From Methylobacterium durans (lineage in GTDB: Bacteria > Pseudomonadota > Alphaproteobacteria > Rhizobiales > Beijerinckiaceae), in NCBI RefSeq assembly GCF_003173715.1, contig NZ_CP029550.1, positions 5,844,001-5,908,000 of the forward strand: a DNA stretch of 64,000 nt. The letters run 5' to 3'. Made by a program: the position numbers and the translations under genes. The stretch's first letter is position 1, and each line of letters starts with the position of its first letter. The notes under the pieces are model-generated. The model did no database searches, was not told the DNA's origin, and worked only from the letters and a program-made list of their open reading frames with translations. Below, in pieces: positions 44,750 to 54,169 of the stretch.

Positions 44750-45909
44750 CAAGCCTCGTTGAGCAGGACTCACGCTGGGTAGCGGTGCAGCACGGGTCGT
44801 GATTCATTTCTCGGGTTTGTAGCCTGAGGAGGATGGGATGGCCGCTCCTGTGCCGCTGCGGCCAGACTTCGATGCCGAGGCCTTGCGAGCTCTGGCCAAG
44901 AGCTCGCGCGACCCGGATCAGACCCGTCGCCTGCTGGCGCTGTCAGCGATCTATGCTGGCGGCTCGCGCTCCGAGGCGGCGGCTCTCGGTGGGGTTGGCC
45001 TGCAGACGGTGCGGGACTGGGTTCTGGCCTTCAACGCCGACGGGCCGGATGGGCTGATCGGCGGCAAAGCCCCTGGAGCCCGCCCGCGCCTGAACGCTGA
45101 GCAGCGTGAGGCGCTGCGGGCCTTGGTTGAGGCGGGACCCACGCCGGCTGCGCACGGGCTGGTGCGCTGGCGGCTGGTCGATCTCGCTCAGATCCTGGTG
45201 GAGGAGCACGGCGTCTCGGTCTCCGAGCAGACCTTGAGCCGGGTTCTGCGGGGCCTGGGCTACGCCAAGCTCTCGGCTCGTCCGCGCCATCATGCTCAGG
45301 ATCAGGGCGCCATCCCGGCTTTTAAAAAGCCTTCCCCGCTCGCTTGGCGGAGGTCGCGCAGGCTGTCGGCGGCAAGCCGATAGAGGTCTGGTTCGCCGAC
45401 GAGGCCCGGGTCGGTCAGAAGAACTCCATCACACGTCGTTGGGCACGCCGCGGCACACGGCCTGCAGCCTCAAAGGACCAGCGCACCGCCTCCGCCTACA
45501 TCTTCGGCGCGATCTGCCCGGCTCGTGGCACGGGAGCCGGGCTCGTCATGCCCCGCTGCACCACCGAGGCGATGAACCTGCACCTGGCCGAGATCGCCAG
45601 GGCCGTCACCGCCGGTGCGCACGCTGTGCTGCTGCTCGATCAGGCCGGCTGGCACATGACCAAGAAGCTCATCGTCCCAGCCAACATCACGCTGCTGCCG
45701 CTGCCGGCGCGCTCGCCCGAGTTGAACCCGGTCGAGAACCTCTGGCAGTTCATCCGCGAGAACTGGCTCGGCAACCGGATCTTTGCGTCATACGAGGCCA
45801 TCCTCGATCATTGCTGCGACGCTTGGAACAAGCTCATCGACCAACCCTGGCGCATCATGTCCATCGGCCTGCGCGCCTGGGCTCATAAGTTCTGATCAGT
45901 GAGGGTTGG
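44750..45909 (+). mobile_element. IS630 family insertion sequence
   Basis: Left end CCAAGCCTCGTTGAGCAGGACT (from 44750) and right end, reversed, CCAACCCTCACTGATCAGAACT (to 45909) match at most positions. Both ends are flanked by TA (44748-44749 and 45910-45911), the family's target duplication. The two transposase frames are joined by a -1 shift. The right end lies 37 bp upstream of a glycine-rich exported protein gene. Confidence 0.88.
44838..45895 (+). CDS. IS630 family transposase (two frames, -1 shift)
   Basis: The first frame (44838 to about 45325) carries the HTH region with RRLLALSAIYAGGSRSEAAAL, GGVGLQTVRDWVLAFNADG and GLVRWRLVDLAQILVEE. The second carries the DDE domain: VWFADEARVGQKNSITRRWARRG (Asp), HAVLLLDQAGWHMTKKL (Asp) and LPARSPELNPVENLWQFIREN (Glu). 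They meet at TTTTAAAAAG (45320-45329), where a slip back by one base links AFK to AFPARLAEVAQ. This A-run is a typical slippery site and IS630 elements often use programmed -1 frameshifting, so the element may be active. Confidence 0.9.
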
Positions 45910-45946
45910 TATTCGGCCGATGATCTCACGGCGCGGAGACGCTTCC

Positions 45947-46426
45947 ATGAAAACTCTGCTGATTGCATCCACAGCCTTTGCCGCCTTGATTCTAACCAGT
46001 GTGGTAGCTGACGCGCGCGGCTTCCGAGGCGGTGGCGGCTTTCGCGGAGGTGGCGGCTTCCACGGAGCAGGCTTCCGGGGCGGCGGGTTCCGAGGTGGAT
46101 TTCACGGAGTTCGGGCAGGCGGATTCCGCGGCGGCGGCTTCTACGGGGGTCGGGTGGGCGGGTTCCGTGGCGGCGTAGTGCGGCCGCCGATTGCCGGTCG
46201 GCCCGGATGGGGCGCGGGCCGACCTATCGCTGGACGGCCCGGTTGGGGCTATGGCCGCTATGGATACCGAGGCTATGGCTGGGGTGGATATCGTCCTTAC
46301 GGCTACGGTCTAGCCGCAGCCGGGCTCGGAGCAGCCGCAGCCGCCGGCTATTACGGGAGCACCTACGGAGGCTGTGGGCCTTACGCCTATTACGACGCCT
46401 ACTCCGGCGTCTGCCAGCCCTACTGA
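45947..46426 (+). CDS. Exported glycine-rich protein 2
   Basis: 159 residues from ATG 45947. Signal peptide KTLLIASTAFAALILTSVVADARG, then GFRGGGGFRGGGGF and GGFRGGG repeats, PPIAGRPGW twice, a Tyr/Gly part (YGRYGYRGYGWGGYRPYGYG), an Ala-rich hydrophobic run (LAAAGLGAAAAAGYYG) and a Cys-containing end (YGGCGPYAYYDAYSGVCQPY). The layout mirrors the protein at 41481-41957. The IS630 right end lies 37 bp upstream, so transcription may come from the IS or from a short residual promoter. Confidence 0.75.
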   Translation: MKTLLIASTAFAALILTSVVADARGFRGGGGFRGGGGFHGAGFRGGGFRGGFHGVRAGGFRGGGFYGGRVGGFRGGVVRPPIAGRPGWGAGRPIAGRPGWGYGRYGYRGYGWGGYRPYGYGLAAAGLGAAAAAGYYGSTYGGCGPYAYYDAYSGVCQPY

Positions 46427-46502
46427 CAAGCATCGCGGCCCGCTTGGGTCCGAGCAGTCGCCTTCTCGATCCGCCCGCATCCACACAGTGAAGTCTCACG
46501 CC

Positions 46503-46934
46503 ATGACTCTCAGGATGGCATCTTCTCTCATCGTTGCGGCTTGTCTGACCTCGCCCGCGCTGGCTCAATCGGGGGGCTATGCGCGCCAGCCAGCGGCGCT
46601 CATCCACGGCAACTACTGCGGTGTGGGCAACAACGCGCCGCTGCCGCCCATCGATGCGCTCGATCTCGCCTGCGCCCGGCATGACGCCTGCAGCCCGAGC
46701 GGGCGCCTGCCCTCACGAGCTTGCAACCTGCGCTTCCAGCGCGAAACCGCGTTCATCTCGCGCGATCCTCGCCAGCCGGACGACCTGCGGGCGCTAGCGG
46801 GCTTCATGTCCGCCGGCGCCGCCCTTCTGCCCTTCGACCCGAGCGCTCCTGTTGTGGTGACGCGGGTGCCGGCGGCCGGGCAATATGGATGGCCTCCACC
46901 CGGCCCATACCGGCCCGCATCCTACGCTTACTAG
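46503..46934 (+). CDS. Exported phospholipase-A2-like protein
   Basis: 143 residues from ATG 46503. Signal peptide MASSLIVAACLTSPALAQ. The mature part has HGNYCGVGNNAPLPPIDALD, resembling the PLA2 calcium loop, followed by LACARHDACSPSGR, matching the HDXC catalytic motif of secretory PLA2 (His-Asp pair with flanking Cys). The spacing between the loop and HD is short, as in prokaryotic and fungal PLA2 domains. The C-terminal 50 residues are Pro-rich. Phospholipid hydrolysis is an inference from these motifs. Confidence 0.6.
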   Translation: MTLRMASSLIVAACLTSPALAQSGGYARQPAALIHGNYCGVGNNAPLPPIDALDLACARHDACSPSGRLPSRACNLRFQRETAFISRDPRQPDDLRALAGFMSAGAALLPFDPSAPVVVTRVPAAGQYGWPPPGPYRPASYAY

Positions 46935-47147
46935 CGCGTCGCCGAGGAGCGCGCTCGGATCGACGAGGAAGCGAGGTGAGACACTGAGATCGGTGTGCCC
47001 CTCCGTGAGCTGCCGAGGATCCCGGCTCGTTCGCAGAGCCTCTCGCAGGCTTGGAGATGAGCCGCAGAAGGGGCCTTGCTGCCCTGCTCTGCCCGGCGGA
47101 ACGGGTAGTCTACGCCCATCTGCCGTCGGCTGGCCCGATGGCGGTGC

Positions 47148-48392
47148 TCACCGACCTGTCGGGGTATTGTCAGGAGTGGGCAGCTTGGCCTGTGCGGGCC
47201 GCGTCTCTGGCATAGCCGACCACAGCAGCATCAGCCCGCACATTCCAACCAGAGCCAGCCCGATGGCTGCTCCCCTGACCCCAATTGCAGTCGCGGACAC
47301 ACCGGTGAAGAACGTGCTCAGCGAGGCTCCAACCGCAACGGCCACGCCAAGTGCGCCGAGAGTTAGATTGAAGCCGCCAGTCTTGCGAGTGAGGTCAGCG
47401 GCGACCACGGTCATCATCACACCGAAAATTGCTCCGCTGAACGCATTCAGCAGACTGCCGAATACCCATGCAAGGGGACTGGGCAGCAGCATCGCATAAA
47501 CGAGCCCTTGTAACGGTATGAGCGCCCAGCCGACCAGCATCAGCGGTCGCCGACCCGAGGTTTCGGCTCGTCTGCCAATCCATGGGGAAATCGCTGCCAC
47601 GATCACCTGCGGCACAAGGATGATCGCCGCAACAATCAGCGTGGCATAATCGGGCCAGTGTCGTGTCACCTGTCCTGCTAAACCGGGGCCCATCGCCGCG
47701 CTGGCTGCGAAAAACAGCAAGACGCACGCTGCAAAGATCGACAGCTGCTTGTTCAGGAACACGGACTTCGCGCCCTCCCAGCTAATGCGCGTCTCTGCTT
47801 CCCCAGGCGCATCAGTCGGACGCTGGTAATCCCCGCTGATCAGCGACAGCGATAGCAACGCCGGGATGGCCAGCGTCGCGGATATGAGGAACACCGTTAG
47901 CACCGGCAAAGACGAGCCGGCGACGCCCATCGCCGCGGCTGCCAAGCCATTGCCGATAGAAGCGAAGCGCGCGTTACGACCGACCCGCTCGCTCATGCCA
48001 GCCTGTCCGACCAGCGCGAGGCTGATCGCGGCGATCCCGGGGCCGATGAGCGAACTCGCCAAGCCTTGCATCGCGAGCGCCAGGTAAACGGCAGGTCTGG
48101 CAGCGGTCACGCAGAGCAGCAATGCCGCAAGGCCCACGCCTACGATGCCAAGCATCACCGGCCAGCGCTTGTCGCGCGTGCTGTCGAGGGCGGCACCTGC
48201 GGGGATCTGGCTGACCAGGGTGCTTGTTGTGGCGATCGTCAGCGCAAAGCCGATTGCTTCCGGCGGCCACTGGTTCTTGACAAGATAGACCGTGACGAAG
48301 GAGCCGAAGCCGGTCTGCACGGCCGCGACGAAGAAGTTGACCCCGTCGAGCCCTCGACCGCTCCGGCTCGCCGCATCGCTCGAGTGCCGCAT
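47148..48392 (-). CDS. Major facilitator superfamily transporter
   Basis: 414 residues with about 12 hydrophobic spans. Examples are FVAAVQTGFGSFVTVYLV, AIGFALTIATTSTLVSQIP with GAALDSTRDKRWPVML (the MFS loop 2-3 signature, DXXRXXRP-like), and SIFAACVLLFFAASAAMG. The final span is LALVGMCGLMLLW. It resembles drug-efflux type exporters, but no substrate can be given. Confidence 0.9.
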   Translation of the reverse strand: MRHSSDAASRSGRGLDGVNFFVAAVQTGFGSFVTVYLVKNQWPPEAIGFALTIATTSTLVSQIPAGAALDSTRDKRWPVMLGIVGVGLAALLLCVTAARPAVYLALAMQGLASSLIGPGIAAISLALVGQAGMSERVGRNARFASIGNGLAAAAMGVAGSSLPVLTVFLISATLAIPALLSLSLISGDYQRPTDAPGEAETRISWEGAKSVFLNKQLSIFAACVLLFFAASAAMGPGLAGQVTRHWPDYATLIVAAIILVPQVIVAAISPWIGRRAETSGRRPLMLVGWALIPLQGLVYAMLLPSPLAWVFGSLLNAFSGAIFGVMMTVVAADLTRKTGGFNLTLGALGVAVAVGASLSTFFTGVSATAIGVRGAAIGLALVGMCGLMLLWSAMPETRPAQAKLPTPDNTPTGR

Positions 48393-49313
48393 GCGATCTT
48401 ACCCCTGACCCGTTATCCGCAGATCGCAGCGCACCTCCAGCGTGGCCTCCTGCTGCTTGGTATGGATATCAGGGCCGACGGCATCCGTATTGGCTCGCCA
48501 TCTGGGATGGCGACAGGCCCCACTCGATCCAGCACGCCGTCGCTGGTTCAGATTCAGCACGATCGACTTCGCAATCGTCAGCACGACAAAGGCACACTTC
48601 GAGAGCCGTACCGGGTCACGGCAATCGGCAGCATACCAGGGGTGAACAGGGCAGCTTGACCGGATAGGACAACGGCCCGCCAGATCGGGGGGATCTCCGC
48701 TCGTCAGCGAGATTTCAGCTTGGCGCAGGCGAGGACGCGGCAAACGGAAGAAGCGGGCCGGCTTCGGACCATGGCGCATTGATGGTCCGACATTCCAATA
48801 GGGCTTGCCTTAATGGGGACGTTACACGAGCCGTCGGGCCCCGTTCCGCACACGTCACCCTGCATTCTCGAACGGCGGACAAGCTAACGGTTCAGGCTCT
48901 CTTGGAACAACGCTCGCAACAGCCTGCCCAGCGACGGCTCTGGCCGAAATGAGCGTCTGCTTAGCCCAGCCCCTTGCCTGAAAGCCGACATTCCGTTGTC
49001 GGCCAATCCCGGCCGGCAGCAATGCGCCCACTCTGGTCATTCATCCGGTACAGACAGCATCTCCGAAGCGAATATTCCCCGGCCGAAGGTTGCAAAACTC
49101 ACTGAGCAGTTGCTGTGAGCAGTCGGAACCAGGATCGCTTCTGGCTAGGCTGCAGCCTGCACGCTGATGCTGCTGGCAGGCCGAGCTCAAATTTCTCACG
49201 CTGCTACGGAACCTGACTTTGGCTAGCACGTTACGCGCGTGCGAGGCCCTAAAGGCTCGCGGACATGGGTGCCGGCTCTCGATATCCGGCCTCCCTCGTC
49301 ATCACGTTGCTCA
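48393..49313. other. Gene-poor region with dispersed repeat copy 1
   Basis: This 921-bp region lies between the MFS gene and hsp20. It contains no supported gene. The only recognised element is the repeat at 48843-49068. Several short frames cross it, without ribosome sites or domains. Confidence 0.5.
48843..49068. repeat. Dispersed 227-bp repeat, copy 1
   Basis: This stretch aligns along its whole length with 60323-60550 in the same orientation. Shared blocks include GTTCCGCA, GAACGGCGG, TGTCTGCTTA-like, GAAAGCCG.CATTC, TGTCGGCCA and CATTCA.CCG, ending CTCCGAAG. The copies are 11.5 kb apart and diverged by many substitutions. It is not a recognised IS end and shows no intact protein. Confidence 0.65.
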
Positions 49314-49328
49314 ATGGAGAATGTGGTC

Positions 49329-49811
49329 ATGAGGACTTACGACGTTGCTCCCCTCTTCCGTTCATCGGTCGGGTTCGACCGGCTGCTCGACCTGCTCACC
49401 CAGGCCGACCGGGTCGAGCCGACGACGACCTGGCCGCACTACAACATCGAGAAGGTGGCGGAGGATGAGTACCGCATCACTATGGCGGTGGCGGGCTTTT
49501 CTCCCGACGAGATCGAGCTGACGCAGCATGACACCGCGCTCTATGTGGCCGGACAGAGGAAGGGCCAAGAGGGCGAGCGCCAGTACCTGCACCGCGGCAT
49601 CGCAGCGCGCAGCTTCCGCCAGACCTTCAACTTGGCCGATCACGTGAAGGTCACGGGCGCAGGGCTCGACAACGGTCTCCTGACGATCGAGCTGAAGCGC
49701 GAGGTGCCGGAAGCCCTCAAGCCCCGCCGCATCACCATCGGTGATGAGCAGGCTGCCGTTGGTCGGGACAACGCAATGGTGCCGGTCGAGGGCCACGCCA
49801 GGGCCGCCTGA
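49329..49811 (+). CDS. Hsp20 small heat shock protein
   Basis: 160 residues. The N-terminus MRTYDVAPLFRSSVGFDRLL is the IbpA-type opening. The alpha-crystallin domain follows: YNIEKVAEDEYRITMAVAGFSP, then ELTQHDTALYVAGQRK, and RSFRQTFNLADHVKVTGAGLDNGLLTIELKRE. It ends KPRRITI and a short tail. It is an ATP-independent holdase chaperone. ATG 49329 was used; ATG 49314 is also in frame. The 12-bp hairpin after the stop should end the transcript. Confidence 0.94.
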   Translation: MRTYDVAPLFRSSVGFDRLLDLLTQADRVEPTTTWPHYNIEKVAEDEYRITMAVAGFSPDEIELTQHDTALYVAGQRKGQEGERQYLHRGIAARSFRQTFNLADHVKVTGAGLDNGLLTIELKREVPEALKPRRITIGDEQAAVGRDNAMVPVEGHARAA

Positions 49812-49837
49812 GCCCATACGCAAACAGCAGTTGAACA

Positions 49838-49869
49838 GACCCTCGCGGGCCTCGGAACCCGCGAGGGTC
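49838..49869 (+). terminator. Hairpin after hsp20
   Basis: GACCCTCGCGGG, an 8-nt loop and CCCGCGAGGGTC form a perfect 12-bp stem 27 bp after the stop. No T-run follows, so it may be a strong GC hairpin terminator or a stabilising 3' end. Confidence 0.7.
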
Positions 49870-49914
49870 GTGCTCCCTCGTGTCCTGCCTCATCGCTTCT
49901 AGGGAGGATGATCC

Positions 49915-50412
49915 GTGTCGATGATGGAGACGCATCTTTCACATTCCGGCCCGATGAACCCGCCCGCCACGCAGTCGGCCTCGTTCGAGGCGTGGCAGGC
50001 GCTGGTCGCGCCCGGCGACGTGTTCCGGCATCCGCGAGAGGTGCTAGCGCACCCCCTGCTGTCCCGAGCGGACAAGCGCACGATCCTGGCGTCCTGGGCC
50101 TCGGACGCCAGCGCCCTTGAGAATGCGCCCGGCTTGCGCTGCCTGAGCGGCTGCAAGGCCGAGCCGGTCTCCGTTGATGCCGTGCTCGCAGCCCTGACCG
50201 AGTTGGACCGTGACGCCTCTCGGAAGCCGGACACGCGCCCAGCAGCAGTTGCTCCGGCTCGACGTCTGCTGCGGATCTCGGACCGGCGCCGGCACATTCG
50301 CCCGGGACGCCGAGACGATGACGACGATCCGCCGCCCTGTCCGGCGGCGGTGATGCCGCGCCCGCGCACGCCTCCGAGTGCCGCCGCACTTGCCCTCTGT
50401 GTCCCAGCGTAG
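49915..50412 (+). CDS. Hypothetical protein with Arg/Asp-rich tail
   Basis: 165 residues from GTG 49915, with GGGAGG upstream. A compact N-terminal part reads FRHPREVLAHPLLSRADKRTIL and ASWASDASALENAPGLRCLSGCKAEPVSVDAVLAALTELDRD, followed by a basic and acidic tail (RRHIRPGRRDDDDDPPP). I know this N-terminal pattern from small proteins near stress genes in Methylobacterium-like genomes, without a function. The gene lies directly downstream of hsp20. Confidence 0.65.
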   Translation: MSMMETHLSHSGPMNPPATQSASFEAWQALVAPGDVFRHPREVLAHPLLSRADKRTILASWASDASALENAPGLRCLSGCKAEPVSVDAVLAALTELDRDASRKPDTRPAAVAPARRLLRISDRRRHIRPGRRDDDDDPPPCPAAVMPRPRTPPSAAALALCVPA

Positions 50413-50633
50413 CAGCAAGGAGCGTGCCTCCAGGCCGACACCAGAGGCCTGGAGGCACGTCCTGCAGCCATCCTCCAACCTGGGGTGCGCCGAGTCAGGT
50501 CTCCCTGGAACTCAGCTTGAGCTCCCTGGCCTCCACCGGCTTCTCGGTCGCAGATTCGACGGCGACGCTCCGCCGATGGCGGCCGAGATGGCGCACGCTC
50601 CTGCACAAACTGCAGCTTCAACTCCAGCGGCCC

Positions 50634-50864
50634 TTAGGTGATGTTCTCGATCATCATCACCAGCGTGCCCTTCATGCGGCGGCCTTCGCTGTCGCGAACC
50701 TCGACGCTGAGCTGCGCGAAGTCCCGTTCGTCAAGGAGGTGCAGCGCCAGCTCGCCGAGCACCAGCTTCGTCTGCTCGCGCGCATCAGCGGGCCCGGGTA
50801 GGTCGAGGCCCTCCTTGTCCGCGATGAACTGACCGTCATCGATGTCGAAGTAGTAGCGGGGCAC
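50634..50864 (-). CDS. DUF6894 family protein
   Basis: 76 residues from GTG 50864, which has TAGGAGGTCAC just upstream. The sequence MPRYYFDIDDGQFIADKEG, LDLPGPADAREQTKLVLGELA and SVEVRDSEGRRMKGTLVMMIE is the complete DUF6894 pattern. This family is small, cytoplasmic and very common in Rhizobiales, with no known function. Confidence 0.85.
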   Translation of the reverse strand: MPRYYFDIDDGQFIADKEGLDLPGPADAREQTKLVLGELALHLLDERDFAQLSVEVRDSEGRRMKGTLVMMIENIT

Positions 50865-51224
50865 GTGACCTCCTACCCGCCTGATCCGTGCTCAGCCAAG
50901 GGCCGGGAGCCGCCATTGGCATTTGGCGTGCCATCGAAAGAAGAGCCTACCCACGAGCCGTACGCAAGGACCTTTGACATTGGCCTCAGCGCCGTTTGAG
51001 CAACCTCGGTGTTCCGACTGCTTTCGGACATCGTCGAAGCGTGAGGCATGGATCGGCGCCCAATGTTGCAAGTCCCGAGAAGCCGGCATCGAAGGGCCGG
51101 AGCAGCAACGCGCTTAGATGCCGATGCGCCGCGGTTCGTGATGTGGAAACTGCGCAGTTTAGAATTGCATGAAACTGTTAGGCGTGGATCCTCGTTCAGC
51201 CGGCATAAAGCTGGCGCAGGATCG

Positions 51225-51944
51225 ATGCAGGTGACCACGCCCTTCATCCGGAAGCTGGAACATGCCGGACCGCTCACCGACGAGGAGCGTTCGGTTCTGC
51301 TGAGCCTAACAACAACCAGCCGCAGCGTCTCGGCTCGCCAAGACATCGTCCTTGAACACCAGACGGACACGATCCCCCTGGTTCTCAGCGGCGTGGCCGG
51401 CCGCTACAAGGTCCTCGTGCATGGGACGCGCAGGATCGTCTCCTTCGCTCTGCCAGGCGATCTCTGCCGCGTCCACCCAGCCGCGACCGGCGCCCTGGAC
51501 CTGCGCGTTGCCGCTCTCACCGCCTGCCATGTTTCGGATATCTCTCAAGTGAAGCTCAGGGAGGCCATCGACGCTTACCCCGGCATCAGCCGGGCGCTGT
51601 GGTGGCTCACGCTGACTGAGCTGAGCCGCGCGCGCGAATGGCTGGTGAACGACAGCCGGCCGGCAGACAGGCGTCTGGCCCATCATTTCTGCGAGTTGCT
51701 GGTCTGCCTCCAGGCAGTCGGGCTGGCGGGCGAGAACTCATTTGAGCTTGGGATCGCACAGGCCGACTATGCTGATGCGCTGGGCATCTCGTACGTTCAC
51801 GTCAACCGCGTGATGCAGGCGCTGCGATCAAACGGCATGATCAGCACGGGCAAGCACCTGCTGATTTTGCCCGACGTGGAGCGCATCAAGGAGTTTGCGG
51901 AGTTCGATCCTGGCTATCTCTGCCTGGATGGGCTGGGCCTGTAG
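51225..51944 (+). CDS. Crp/Fnr family transcriptional regulator
   Basis: 239 residues from ATG 51225. An N-terminal cyclic-nucleotide-binding-like beta-roll (about 25-120) shows DIVLEHQTDTIPLVLSGVAGRYKVL and RRIVSFALPGDLC. A dimer helix follows (SRALWWLTLTELSRAREWL), then a C-terminal HTH (FELGIAQADYADALGISYVHVNRVMQALRSNGMI). The typical RXS phosphate clamp for cAMP is not obvious, as is common for FixK/Fnr-like members. Two class III cyclases occur in the next 7 kb, so a cyclic-nucleotide link is possible but unproven. Confidence 0.9.
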   Translation: MQVTTPFIRKLEHAGPLTDEERSVLLSLTTTSRSVSARQDIVLEHQTDTIPLVLSGVAGRYKVLVHGTRRIVSFALPGDLCRVHPAATGALDLRVAALTACHVSDISQVKLREAIDAYPGISRALWWLTLTELSRAREWLVNDSRPADRRLAHHFCELLVCLQAVGLAGENSFELGIAQADYADALGISYVHVNRVMQALRSNGMISTGKHLLILPDVERIKEFAEFDPGYLCLDGLGL

Positions 51945-52059
51945 ATCGTCTCTCGGGTCCGTCGCCTTTGCGGTTTCGGCCGCCTGCGGGAGGTATTCAA
52001 CGGGCTGCGCTACGTGCTTCGTGACAGCATAAGGCTTCGACCCAAGCAGCGGGGCCGGC

Positions 52060-54030
52060 TTACTCCTCCGACAATCCCGCTTTGCGTAGCCCTTCGACTA
52101 TCCTCTGGTACTCGACCAGAAACTCGGGGTTGTCGGAAAATCCGGCTGTTGCCCATTTCCTGACGGTGTAGCCAGGCATCAGCTTCAACAGCTCCGCAAC
52201 CGCTGCCTCTGCTTCGGCCTTCTGGCCGGTCCAGCCATAAGCTGAAGACAAATCGATGTAAGCCAGCCAAAGCGGCCCGGCCGCGACTGATTTGCGGCAC
52301 CACGCAATCGCTTCCCAGTCACGCGCCAAGTGCGTATACGCATGACACATATGGAAAAGCCAGAAATTCATCGCTGGATCATGCGGACTTAGACGTATGG
52401 CTTTCTCGATGAGCGGCAGTGCTTCGTTCGACTTGGCGAGCAGAATCTTCGTGTGCCCAAGTTCCTCGTAGGCTACAGCCAAATTCCGATCGTACTTGAT
52501 GGCGATCTCGAACTCGGGAACGGCCAACTGATGCTTCTTCCTTGCCTTCAGTATTTCGCCCTTCACGAAGTGGGCCATTGCGTTCGTTGGCGCATCGGAG
52601 AGGACGGGCGTGATGGCCTCGTCTGCTGCGGTCAGATCTTCAGCAGGCTTTGTGCTCCAACGGAGCCACACGAAATATGACAAGGCCCGTGCTTTTCCCA
52701 CCAACGCTGAGGTAAGTTTGGGATCTAGCTTAAGAGAGCGGTCGAAGAGCTTAATTGCTTCCTGCAGATGCGCCGGACTGGGAGCTCGGTTGAGGGCAGC
52801 CCAGCCACGCATGGCAAAATCGCCGGCGTCAGGGTTGTTGGGACGCTCCCGAAGGGAGCGAAGGCTCTCGGCCTGTGTGAGTTGAACATCGAGTGAGCGG
52901 GCGAGCCGGGCCACGGATTCGACCTGTAGCTCGCCCAGATGGCTGCGGTCCCCTTCGAACCGGTCCGCCCAGATGTGCGCACCCGTCTCCGCCGAGATCA
53001 GCTGGGCATTCAGCACGACCTGCTCGCCAGTGCGACGCACACTTCCCGCCAACACATACCGGACACCGAGATCGCGACCGATCTGCTTCACGTCGACAGC
53101 CTTCCCCTTGTAGGTAAAGGCGGTGTTGCGGGCGATCACGAAGCTGCCCGCGAGATGCGACAGGTCGGTGGTCAGATCCTCCGTCAGCCCGTCGGCGAAG
53201 AATTCCTGCTCGGGATCGTTGCTGAGGTTCGTGAAGGGCAGGACGACCAGCGACAGGCCCGGCACGGGCTTGGGTGCAGCAACGACCTGCGTTGTGCCGT
53301 CAATCGCCGGCTCCGCCGCCCTGCGGGCGAACCACCACCAGCCCGTCCCTCCTGCCGCCAAGAGAGCCGCGATGCACGCCGCTAGCAGGAGGCGCTGTGG
53401 GACCAACCTGCGGCCCGCGAATTTTCCGTCGGCTGGATCCTGCTGAGCCTCCCCTGGCTCGTCCTCGTCGACCTGTCTCGGCAGTGTCGCCACGGCCGCG
53501 GCCGTCAGAGCAAAGATGCCGATCGGCCGAGCGATGTTCTTCAATTCCCGTTTGCCCAAATCCTCGAAGCGGTAGGGCAGCTTGTCCCGTACCTGATCGT
53601 GGACCGAGCGGGAAATACACAGGCCACCCGGTTCTGCCAGCGGCTCCAACCGGGCCGCCACGTTCACCCCATCGCCGTACAGGTCGCCGTCGGGCTCCGC
53701 CACGACGTCACCGACGTTGATGCCGAAGCGCAGGCGTAGCTGGCGCTCCGGTGTCAGGTCAGCGTCTCGACCCAGCAAATCACGCTGGATTCGCACGGCG
53801 CAGGCGACCGCCCGCAGGGGACTCGGGAACTCGACCAGCAGCCCGTCGCCCATCGTCTTCACGATCCGACCGTGGGAAGCAGCGATTCGAGGGTCGATCA
53901 GCTCCCGACGGAGCGCCTTCAGGCGACGCAGCGTGCCTGCCTCGTCCGCGCCCATGAGGCGACTGTAGCCCACGATATCGGCGACCATGATGGCTGCCAG
54001 ACGACGTTCGGCAGTTCTCCTATTGTCCAT
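52060..54030 (-). CDS. Class III adenylate/guanylate cyclase with TPR domain
   Basis: About 656 residues from ATG 54030. The N-terminal cyclase domain (about 8-180) has LAAIMVADIVGYSRLMGADE (metal Asp), KTMGDGLLVEF (second Asp) and DLYGDGVNVAARL with the transition-state Asn-Arg. A membrane segment, LLLAACIAALLAAGGTGWWWF (about 212-232), follows. Next comes a periplasmic or cytoplasmic part with FLADG-like FFADGLTEDLTTDLSHL and IARNTAFTYKGKAVDVKQIG, then TPR repeats (LFDRSLKLDPKLTSA; AVPEFEIAIKYDRNLAVAYEELGH). This is the CyaA-Rhizobiales architecture found in many copies per genome. All catalytic motifs are present. Confidence 0.9.
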   Translation of the reverse strand: MDNRRTAERRLAAIMVADIVGYSRLMGADEAGTLRRLKALRRELIDPRIAASHGRIVKTMGDGLLVEFPSPLRAVACAVRIQRDLLGRDADLTPERQLRLRFGINVGDVVAEPDGDLYGDGVNVAARLEPLAEPGGLCISRSVHDQVRDKLPYRFEDLGKRELKNIARPIGIFALTAAAVATLPRQVDEDEPGEAQQDPADGKFAGRRLVPQRLLLAACIAALLAAGGTGWWWFARRAAEPAIDGTTQVVAAPKPVPGLSLVVLPFTNLSNDPEQEFFADGLTEDLTTDLSHLAGSFVIARNTAFTYKGKAVDVKQIGRDLGVRYVLAGSVRRTGEQVVLNAQLISAETGAHIWADRFEGDRSHLGELQVESVARLARSLDVQLTQAESLRSLRERPNNPDAGDFAMRGWAALNRAPSPAHLQEAIKLFDRSLKLDPKLTSALVGKARALSYFVWLRWSTKPAEDLTAADEAITPVLSDAPTNAMAHFVKGEILKARKKHQLAVPEFEIAIKYDRNLAVAYEELGHTKILLAKSNEALPLIEKAIRLSPHDPAMNFWLFHMCHAYTHLARDWEAIAWCRKSVAAGPLWLAYIDLSSAYGWTGQKAEAEAAVAELLKLMPGYTVRKWATAGFSDNPEFLVEYQRIVEGLRKAGLSEE

Positions 54031-54169
54031 GCCACAGCCCCGAAGCGGCCATCGACAGCCGGACGTCTCCGACACCGATCGAAGAGCATAATATCATCGG
54101 CGCATGGGCCGCGCATTTTGAACCGAAACGCTGGCTGCAGGATCGATCTTGAAATGCCAGCAATTGCTA

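Noticed and set aside
44475..44807. 110-codon frame on the minus strand
   Set aside because: It crosses the IS630 left end and has no ribosome site or recognisable domain.
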